From the NCBI GenBank assembly GCA_029250565.1, contig JAQXFA010000086.1, positions 1 to 11,564 on the forward strand: a DNA stretch of 11,564 nt. The letters run 5' to 3'. Numbering within the stretch: the stretch's first letter is position 1; the number at the start of each line of letters is the position of its first letter. The translations under genes and the position numbers were made by a program. Below are positions 6,178-11,564 of the stretch, piece after piece. The notes beneath the pieces are model-generated. The model was not told the origin of the DNA. It was given only the letters and a program-made list of their open reading frames with translations, and did not search any database. The DNA comes from Candidatus Thalassarchaeaceae archaeon (GTDB taxonomy: Archaea > Thermoplasmatota > Poseidoniia > Poseidoniales > Thalassarchaeaceae).

Positions 6178-7209
6178 ATGAGCGAAGATGAGCCACTGTT
6201 GATTGCTCGCGCCCCTACCGATTCGGCTGACCTTCTCGGTGCCTTTGCAGGATTAGATAATATTGAAATTGAATTCACAGAAGTATCAACAAACTCCCTT
6301 AATGAAGGGTTTGAGAAATTACAAAATGGTGAGACTGACCTCTTATTAGCCGCCGCGAATGATGTCTCTGAATTAGGTGAATTAGAACAAGGATTGATGA
6401 TAGTAGGTGCACTACCACTACGTGACTGGAATTATGTTCTAGTAAGTGAAGACCGCCCCAATCACCTCCCTAAGAATGCAATTGTCTTGAGTCAAAACCA
6501 ACTGGCACGTAGGCAACTCCGAAGATTCCGACCTGATGCAAGAGTTCGCTCACCAAAAGCCCACCTTGGAATAACTGAAACTGAAAAACCAGAATCACTA
6601 GATTACGATGATATCTACTCATTCGTTAATTGGGCAGAAGAATTGCGCCAATCTGAAGAAATTGACGGTTATGCAATCCCACGCCACATTCACCGTCTAG
6701 CTGGTTTCAAAACTCGGCGCCATGCACTTACCCAAGATGTTGCTGAAAACGAATTATTCCGATTTCTACCACCACCTCACGCAGGAACTATCATTATCGT
6801 TGGTAGAACAGGTTTTCCTCGAAATAAAATATCAGCCATGCTTGACCATGAAGCAGAGACTTCGTGGCAAGTAAATGAAATACTTCTGAAAAATATGAAT
6901 TCTGATATTAAGAATAAAGTCGGCATTCTAGTACGACATAGACAACCAGGAACTCTGATTCGTGAAGCAGAACGAAAGCGAGATCTATTGACCCGGAATG
7001 TGCTCGTTAACCCCGAAGGAGAACTCACTACTGATGAAGTGAAAGTTGATATTCAAATTGAACTTGTAAGTCATAGGGGAAACTCTACCATCAGCATGCA
7101 AAGAATAGCAGATTTACAAGATACTACAGTAGTCACAAATTTCCTCTCCGATGAGTGGTCAAATTTAGTAAAACTGGGAACACGAGATGGGAAATTCCTT
7201 GACCTCTAA
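6178..7209 (+). CDS. Hydroxymethylbilane-synthase-like protein lacking catalytic residues
   Basis: This 343-residue protein is collinear with porphobilinogen deaminase (HemC) along most of its length. GETDLLLAAANDV (51-63) matches the G-x-x-D-I-A-V-H-S-x-K-D-V segment. GLMIVGALPLRDWNYVLVS (72-90) matches the R-E-D-P-R-D-x-x-V-S region. RRFRPDARVRS (115-125) matches the R-P-D-L region, and SAMLDHEAETSWQVNEILL (219-237) matches the start of domain 3. The protein has no cysteine at all: the GGC that anchors the dipyrromethane cofactor reads as KNK (245-247). By ungapped comparison with the E. coli enzyme, the substrate arginines of SSLRR and RGNVGTR and the lysine before the catalytic Asp are also changed, while the Asp (D62) remains. 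It is therefore probably not a working HemC, but a binding or structural paralogue. No other tetrapyrrole gene is in view. The homology is inferred by eye from motifs. Confidence 0.6.
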   Translation: MSEDEPLLIARAPTDSADLLGAFAGLDNIEIEFTEVSTNSLNEGFEKLQNGETDLLLAAANDVSELGELEQGLMIVGALPLRDWNYVLVSEDRPNHLPKNAIVLSQNQLARRQLRRFRPDARVRSPKAHLGITETEKPESLDYDDIYSFVNWAEELRQSEEIDGYAIPRHIHRLAGFKTRRHALTQDVAENELFRFLPPPHAGTIIIVGRTGFPRNKISAMLDHEAETSWQVNEILLKNMNSDIKNKVGILVRHRQPGTLIREAERKRDLLTRNVLVNPEGELTTDEVKVDIQIELVSHRGNSTISMQRIADLQDTTVVTNFLSDEWSNLVKLGTRDGKFLDL

Positions 7210-7230
7210 ACTGTAATCTAAGACACTTTT

Positions 7231-7268
7231 GCGATTATGTAGGAAATCGCATCCGAGAGATATCTCGG
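7231..7268 (+). other. Two tandem hairpins between the HMBS-like and SAP genes
   Basis: GCGATT (7231-7236) pairs with AATCGC (7245-7250) across an 8-base loop. CCGAGA (7253-7258) pairs with TCTCGG (7263-7268) across GATA. They begin 21 bases after the HMBS-like stop. A TTTT run precedes the first and GTTTCT follows the second, so they could mark a transcript end or a processing site. GAGATATCTC (7257-7266) is also a perfect palindrome with a TATA-like core and could be the promoter of the SAP gene. The pairings are seen; the function is not decided. Confidence 0.35.
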
Positions 7269-7365
7269 TTTCTACCATTAGCCACAACAACCGCCACTTT
7301 CGCATACTCATCAAGCGCAACATAGATGGTTGGAACGTGAAGACTACACCGTAGGTGAACGGGGT

Positions 7366-8979
7366 TTGGCCATCAACACAAAGTTGCTGAATTCGCTTTT
7401 TCAGGCGAAACTCGCAGAGTTAAGGGACCTTGCTGTGGAAAATAACCTCCCAAAAACCGGCAATGTTGAACAACTGCGGGCAAAATTGATTGCAACACTA
7501 GTTTTGGACCAATTTGACTTCACTGATTCGGGCATCAACAAGATGCAAAATAATGAGTTGACTGAAATCCTCGGACTCTTTGGAGTAAAGAAATCTGGTT
7601 CGAAAAAAGCAAAGATGCGTCGGCTTTGGCTTCACCTAAATGGAGACCCGAAAAAACTCAATGTTTCAACCATCGGTGATATGACACGCGAAGAGTTGCA
7701 TGCACTTTGCGTTACATTTGATTTACCACGCTCTGGAAACAAGAATGTCCTCATGGGAAGAGTTGCCGGAGTACTGTCATCTGAAGAGAAATCTTGGGGT
7801 AGGGTGAAGAAAAGTTTGCGAACTGGACATAAGACCATTGACACAGATGTTGAGGTTGAGACTCATGAGCCAGAGCCAGTCATACCCGTTGAAGTGATTG
7901 AAACCCCTGAGCCTGTTGAATTACCTCCTGAATTAGATGAAGAAATATTAGACGCACCAACACCAACACCAGTCACCTTAGATGAAGGAGCAGGTGAGGC
8001 ATTAGTACGCCTTGAATCACGTAAAGCTGAACTCACTAGTCATCTAAGAGAATTCTTGTTAATAGGAAGAGAACAGGATGAGGATGATGTTTCCGCATTC
8101 ATTGAAGATTTAGGGCGCTTAGGATTTGGAATTGAGCACGAAGTTGTGCGAGGGCAAATTTTGGATGAATTGCAACAGATGATTCAATTGAAACAACAGG
8201 AAGATTCTGCTCGCTCCGCATTGCCTGGTTCTTGGCGTGAAAAACAAGCACTACGCCAGTTAGAGGATTCCCGCCCCAACTTACTTGACAAGTTAGATGA
8301 AATTCTTGAAAGGAGAGGTGGTGAAATCGCTTCTGCTAGAGTTGATTTTGAAAATGCCGCACTAGATATTGGTCTTGATTTAGAATTAGCTGCGATTAGT
8401 GGCAGAGTACATGGTTTGTTTGACCTGCAAGTATCACTACGTGCTAGTGAAGAAGAACTCGACCCAGTTACTGCAAGACGTCATCGAGCGATGGAGACGC
8501 TATATCGTCGAAGCCACGACCTTAGTGATGAGGCAATGGCTCAACTTGGAAAGATTGAGACACAGATGGAAGCGTTTGAACGAGTTGTTGAAACGATTGT
8601 TCGACGCTCTGAAGGTGAATTTGGACCTACCGAACACGCACTTCTTGTTCGATTCCTTGAACGTAGGGGCTGGGATCCAAATCAACCTGAGGTTCGACCA
8701 AGATTACTAGCCGCTGCAGGTATTTTAGCCGCTGAAATGGGGTACGTTGACGCTGCCGATATCCCATCTCTACCAACTTCAATTTCCCTAGATGCCGAAA
8801 AGGTATCCGATGTTGTTGATTCAATGAGAGATATTCTCACAGAGATGGGAAGAGCCCCTCCAACAATTGAATCTGTGACATCTGTTGAAAGTAATGAAGA
8901 ATTAGAATCTGATAGAGTAAAGTCAAAACTTGACGCTGCAGATGCATTACTCCGTAAACTAAACCGCGGTGAAAATTGA
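7366..8979 (+). CDS. Triple SAP-like-domain helical protein of unknown function
   Basis: This roughly 537-residue protein has three N-terminal SAP-like helix-loop-helix repeats, a class of small motif that often binds DNA. They lie at about 16-45 (KLAELRDLAVENNLPKTG...), 63-91 (NELTEILGLFGVKKSG...) and 107-137 (TREELHALCVTFDLPRSG...). Each has the pattern of leucine helix, short turn, then K/R-rich second helix. An acidic, proline-rich linker follows (about 160-208), then a long, charged, mostly helical C-terminal region without membrane segments, signal peptide or recognisable catalytic motif. The frame has no ATG or GTG start. TTG at 7366 is preferred because AGGTGA lies seven bases upstream; TTG at 7330 would add 12 residues. 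It follows the HMBS-like gene on the same strand and meets the Tad ATPase gene tail to tail 9 bases away. A chromatin or DNA-linked scaffold role is an inference only. Confidence 0.7.
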   Translation: MAINTKLLNSLFQAKLAELRDLAVENNLPKTGNVEQLRAKLIATLVLDQFDFTDSGINKMQNNELTEILGLFGVKKSGSKKAKMRRLWLHLNGDPKKLNVSTIGDMTREELHALCVTFDLPRSGNKNVLMGRVAGVLSSEEKSWGRVKKSLRTGHKTIDTDVEVETHEPEPVIPVEVIETPEPVELPPELDEEILDAPTPTPVTLDEGAGEALVRLESRKAELTSHLREFLLIGREQDEDDVSAFIEDLGRLGFGIEHEVVRGQILDELQQMIQLKQQEDSARSALPGSWREKQALRQLEDSRPNLLDKLDEILERRGGEIASARVDFENAALDIGLDLELAAISGRVHGLFDLQVSLRASEEELDPVTARRHRAMETLYRRSHDLSDEAMAQLGKIETQMEAFERVVETIVRRSEGEFGPTEHALLVRFLERRGWDPNQPEVRPRLLAAAGILAAEMGYVDAADIPSLPTSISLDAEKVSDVVDSMRDILTEMGRAPPTIESVTSVESNEELESDRVKSKLDAADALLRKLNRGEN

Positions 8980-8988
8980 ATATCATTT

Positions 8989-10227
8989 TCATTGGCGAGA
9001 ATAGAAAGTTTGCAAAATCTGAGCAACGCTTTCAATGTCACGAATTCCTCTTGAAATCATATCCATCAAAATCTTCTCTCGTTGCCTTACATGAGCCTCG
9101 AAATCCGCTGGGCGGCAACCAACTGCGGTGCAAATTAATTCTCTCAATTTACTTGGCACCCCTGTTTGAGTTGTAGTATCTGTAGCCGGATCATACTTCC
9201 AAATAGGATTGAGGCGAGGTCTCTCACCTTCCATTCCAGCGATTTCAGCTATTTCCATAATCCGGCGTATTTGCTTACCGCCTCTGTTAATTCGGCTTTG
9301 TACAATAATCAAGTCAAGCCCACTCATCATGATTGACGGAACACTCATCGGTGGGCTAGTCATCCTCGTTACAGTTTCCATCGCCGTATTTGCGTGAAGG
9401 CTACCAAATGAACCATCGTGACCGGTATTCATTGCAGTCAATAGAGTAGATGCCTCTGGACCTCTTACTTCACCGACAATAATTCGGTCAGGTCGCATTC
9501 GCAGGCTTGACCTCAAGCAATCATCCATATTGACTTCGCTAGTGCCATCTGGACGCTCAGACCGAGTTTCCATACGCAGCCAATGGTCATGGAATAATTG
9601 TAATTCTGCGGTATCTTCAACAGTCAACAATCTCTTATCCCAAGGGATGAACATGCCGAGGCAATTTAGAGTGGTCGTTTTTCCTGAACCTGTGCCACCT
9701 GAAATGATGAAATTAGCAGGCCGTGACCCAAGACCATCAACCCAGCACCACATAGTAGCGGCAAGGGAAACATCAATCGTACCAAATTCAATCAAATCAA
9801 TGATTGTAATTGGGTCGGCTCGGAATTTTCGAATAGTTAGAGTAGGTCCATCAGGAGAAACCGGTGGAATAACTCCATTCACTCTGCTTCCATCAGGCAA
9901 TCTACCATCAAACAGAGGAACTTTCCCCGGCCCATCACCTAGTGGGACGTTGGTAAAAGCTGCAATATTTGCCGCAATCTTCAATCCTTCATCATCTTCA
10001 ATCCAAATATTCGTTCGGCACATACCATGCTCACGGTGAGCCACTTTCACGCATTGTTGCCCGCCATTGTACATCACTTCCTCAAGAAAATCATCTTCTA
10101 AAAGTGGTTTCAGAGCACCATAGGGGTTTGCCGGAGTATTTCCGTCAACATGATACATTGGACTGGGGTGATTACGCTCCATGTAAATCGTAACGTTGTC
10201 ATATCTTGCCATGATGTCTTCACTCAT
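8989..10227 (-). CDS. tadA: TadA/CpaF-family type II/IV secretion ATPase
   Basis: This cytoplasmic hexameric ATPase of the secretion-ATPase superfamily would power assembly of a Tad-like (Flp-type) pilus or secretion system. From the chosen start it has 412 residues. Residues up to about 150 form the N-terminal domain, with the DGRLPDGSRVNGVIPP segment. The Walker A is GGTGSGKTT (177-185), the Asp box is TVEDTAEL (202-209), the Walker B is RIIVGEVRGPEA (248-259), and the His box is GSFGSLHANT (272-281). All catalytic elements are intact. The gene-family style (CpaF/TadA rather than the archaellar ArlI) is judged from these motifs and from the two separate T2SSF proteins before it. The ATG at 10227 has GGAAG about seven bases upstream and starts 16 bases after the previous stop. 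A TTG at 10314 would extend it into the upstream gene and is not favoured. Confidence 0.9.
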   Translation of the reverse strand: MSEDIMARYDNVTIYMERNHPSPMYHVDGNTPANPYGALKPLLEDDFLEEVMYNGGQQCVKVAHREHGMCRTNIWIEDDEGLKIAANIAAFTNVPLGDGPGKVPLFDGRLPDGSRVNGVIPPVSPDGPTLTIRKFRADPITIIDLIEFGTIDVSLAATMWCWVDGLGSRPANFIISGGTGSGKTTTLNCLGMFIPWDKRLLTVEDTAELQLFHDHWLRMETRSERPDGTSEVNMDDCLRSSLRMRPDRIIVGEVRGPEASTLLTAMNTGHDGSFGSLHANTAMETVTRMTSPPMSVPSIMMSGLDLIIVQSRINRGGKQIRRIMEIAEIAGMEGERPRLNPIWKYDPATDTTTQTGVPSKLRELICTAVGCRPADFEAHVRQREKILMDMISRGIRDIESVAQILQTFYSRQ

Positions 10228-10243
10228 TTTTTCACTTCCATTT

Positions 10244-10993
10244 TCAACCAAACAATGATGATACCAAATACGAACCCATGTAAATAATCTGAGATAGTAA
10301 TGCCCATGGTGCAATCCACCATACAGATGAATTTAGTGATTTACCCAACATCACCCCAGATACCATTACTGAAAATGCTGATCCTGCTGTAAAATAAAGT
10401 AGCATTGAAGGATGGAAAAGACCCATTGGTATACCAGATTCTGGGCCTGCGAAAAGGCCAAACATAAATCCAATTGTCGATGGGAGTAATACCGCCATTA
10501 GAATCTGAAGAGTTAGTGCATGGCCTTTCAAATCTAGAGCCCTCTTACTTCGTAAGCGCATTAATCGGTCGTACTCAAGACTCATTGAGAAGGTTACATC
10601 TGCCAATGGCGCTTCATTTTCGTCGGCTGTTTGTAGCAGATTGAAAGCCCTTTGAACCGTTGGAGAGCGAGTGTCAAGTGCAAATTCAGAAATCGCCGCA
10701 TCAAATGTAGTCACTTGACTACGAGCTATTGCTTTTCGTAACATGTGGCCTAGCAAATCATCTCTTTGATTAGCCATTGAAGTAATCGCTTGTTGTAGCC
10801 CAAGACCTGCCCCCAGAGACGTAGATATTCCTTCAAGAAGTTCAGGTAAACCCGATTCTATTTTCTTCAATCTCCTACTCTCTAACATAAATGGCAAGCC
10901 ACCACCCATTGAAATGATTGTAAGTGGAACAAATATGGACATAAGAAGTGAATCAGTTACCATATCAAGGAGACCTGGTATTCCAATTGCCAT
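10244..10993 (-). CDS. T2SSF-domain membrane protein (TadB/TadC-like)
   Basis: This polytopic platform protein of the type II secretion/Tad family would couple the neighbouring ATPase to pilin assembly. It has about 249 residues, with one hydrophobic segment near the N-terminus (about 11-35) and three more near 166-192, 197-220 and 225-248. Between them lies a cytoplasmic T2SSF domain beginning LPELLEGISTSLGAGLGLQQAI (about 50-71), the conserved opening of this domain. The previous gene stops at 10996. A GTG at 10999 overlaps that stop, but ATG at 10993 is preferred because GGGGGTG lies five bases before it. It is the second of two single-T2SSF proteins in tandem, as in TadB-TadC pairs. Which one corresponds to TadB and which to TadC cannot be decided by eye. 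Confidence 0.85.
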   Translation of the reverse strand: MAIGIPGLLDMVTDSLLMSIFVPLTIISMGGGLPFMLESRRLKKIESGLPELLEGISTSLGAGLGLQQAITSMANQRDDLLGHMLRKAIARSQVTTFDAAISEFALDTRSPTVQRAFNLLQTADENEAPLADVTFSMSLEYDRLMRLRSKRALDLKGHALTLQILMAVLLPSTIGFMFGLFAGPESGIPMGLFHPSMLLYFTAGSAFSVMVSGVMLGKSLNSSVWWIAPWALLSQIIYMGSYLVSSLFG

Positions 10994-10995
10994 TT

Positions 10996-11564
10996 TCACA
11001 CCCCCGGGTCCTTCGCTTTAGCACTAAATAACATGAATACAAGTAAGACAATCGTAACTAGCAAACCACCTTTGTAAGCAAACATCATCTTGTCAACAGG
11101 AGGAATCGTAACCCCTGGAACGCCTTGTAAACCACCTAATAAGAATGGTGAAATTGCTAAAAGTCCAAGAATAAGTGGAGCTAGAAACCCAAGAATAAGT
11201 GCCTTCTCAGGAAGGCCTGACAAATCTTCGATGTAACGCTTCAATCGGTCTGTACGGTTCTCTTCCGCCCTTGAGGCTTGTTGTTCGAGAGAAGCCACCA
11301 AATCTGTGTTTGAGACAACATTGTTCAGCATTGATGTAAGTAAACGTTGATAATCAGCACTTTTTGATACTTTTATGAGTCGACGTAATTCATCTTCTAA
11401 CCGCTGTCCTGAATTAACTCCTGATAGGGCCTTAGAAAAATCAGATGAGATTACCCCATAACCACCTTTGGCGATATGAGTCATTGATGCCTCAAGTCCA
11501 ACCCCTGCACCAATTAGTACTTGGATACCTCTGAGTGCATAGATGAGGTTGATTTCCTCTTCTT
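10996..11564 (-). CDS. T2SSF-domain membrane protein (TadB/TadC-like), N-terminus cut by window edge
   Basis: The C-terminal 188 residues are visible, and the frame is open to the right edge of the window. The visible part opens with ALRGIQVLIGAGVGLEASM, a T2SSF-type helix pair like that in the following gene. A charged cytoplasmic helical region follows, then two strong membrane segments (about 116-143 and 158-180), and the protein ends in a short basic/acidic tail. This is the expected C-terminal half of a Tad platform protein. The internal ATG at 11484 is not the real start, because conserved T2SSF sequence continues upstream of it in frame. It precedes the next T2SSF gene with almost no gap, so the two are probably co-translated. 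Pilin and prepilin peptidase genes are not in view. Confidence 0.8.
   Translation of the reverse strand, partial: EEEINLIYALRGIQVLIGAGVGLEASMTHIAKGGYGVISSDFSKALSGVNSGQRLEDELRRLIKVSKSADYQRLLTSMLNNVVSNTDLVASLEQQASRAEENRTDRLKRYIEDLSGLPEKALILGFLAPLILGLLAISPFLLGGLQGVPGVTIPPVDKMMFAYKGGLLVTIVLLVFMLFSAKAKDPGV

Noticed and set aside
6114..6278. 55-residue N-terminal extension of the prenyl synthase starting at a GTG at 6278
   Set aside because: It has no family similarity, overlaps the first 100 bases of the divergent gene, and the TATA-like element lies inside it. The ATG at 6113 fits better.
7326..7340. ATG-started four-codon frame just before the SAP gene, considered as an uORF or frameshifted start
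   Set aside because: It ends at once in TGA with no ribosome-binding site. The TTG at 7366 with AGGTGA explains the start without a frameshift.
9530..10039. 169-codon open frame on the plus strand
   Set aside because: It is antisense to the conserved motifs of the Tad ATPase, and its protein looks like a low-complexity reverse reading.
10228..10314. 29-residue N-terminal extension of the Tad ATPase from a TTG at 10314
   Set aside because: It overlaps the end of the T2SSF gene. The ATG at 10227 has a good ribosome-binding site and follows the upstream stop by 16 bases.
1..11564. tRNA, rRNA, CRISPR, IS or attachment-site signals
   Set aside because: I scanned by eye and saw no cloverleaf-like pattern, regularly spaced repeat, transposase or integrase. 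A covariance-model search would be needed to exclude a small RNA.

Overview
The window looks like a chromosomal segment of a planktonic euryarchaeon. An archaeal-type (A/V-type) ATP synthase operon, a geranylgeranyl-reductase-family protein, a trans-isoprenyl diphosphate synthase and an archaeal Tad-like secretion ATPase with two T2SSF membrane proteins place it in the Archaea. The gene mix, compact spacing and moderately AT-rich, acidic-protein style fit Marine Group II (Poseidoniales) or a related Thermoplasmata lineage. That lineage call is an inference from gene content and was not tested by any search. No RNA gene, IS element, CRISPR array or plasmid/phage hallmark is visible, so this reads as core genome.

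Layout. (1) 1-3017, minus strand: the start of the A-type ATP synthase operon in the order H, I, K. K runs off the left edge, and the catalytic subunits presumably follow outside the window. (2) 3018-3241: a divergent intergenic region with two strong dyads and a small hairpin over the H ribosome-binding site. (3) 3242-3967, plus strand: a UbiE/MenG-like methyltransferase. (4) 3998-6113, minus strand: a two-gene operon (8-base overlap) of a polyprenyl diphosphate synthase and a geranylgeranyl-reductase-family flavoprotein. (5) 6114-6177: a short divergent promoter region with a palindromic TATA-like element. (6) 6178-8979, plus strand: a divergent, cysteine-free relative of hydroxymethylbilane synthase, then a protein with three SAP-like repeats. 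The 156-base gap between them carries two tandem hairpins. (7) 8989-11564, minus strand: two T2SSF-domain membrane proteins (the first cut by the right edge) and a TadA/CpaF-type ATPase, forming part of a pilus or secretion machine.

How the genes may work together. The ATP synthase genes use the membrane ion gradient. The methyltransferase, the polyprenyl synthase (whose chain-length residues look like those of long-chain enzymes) and the isoprenoid reductase could together finish a menaquinone-type respiratory quinone. The last two could equally serve archaeal lipid synthesis. The HMBS-like protein appears to have lost its cofactor cysteine and several substrate arginines, so it probably does not make hydroxymethylbilane. 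It and the neighbouring triple-SAP protein are the least explained genes here.
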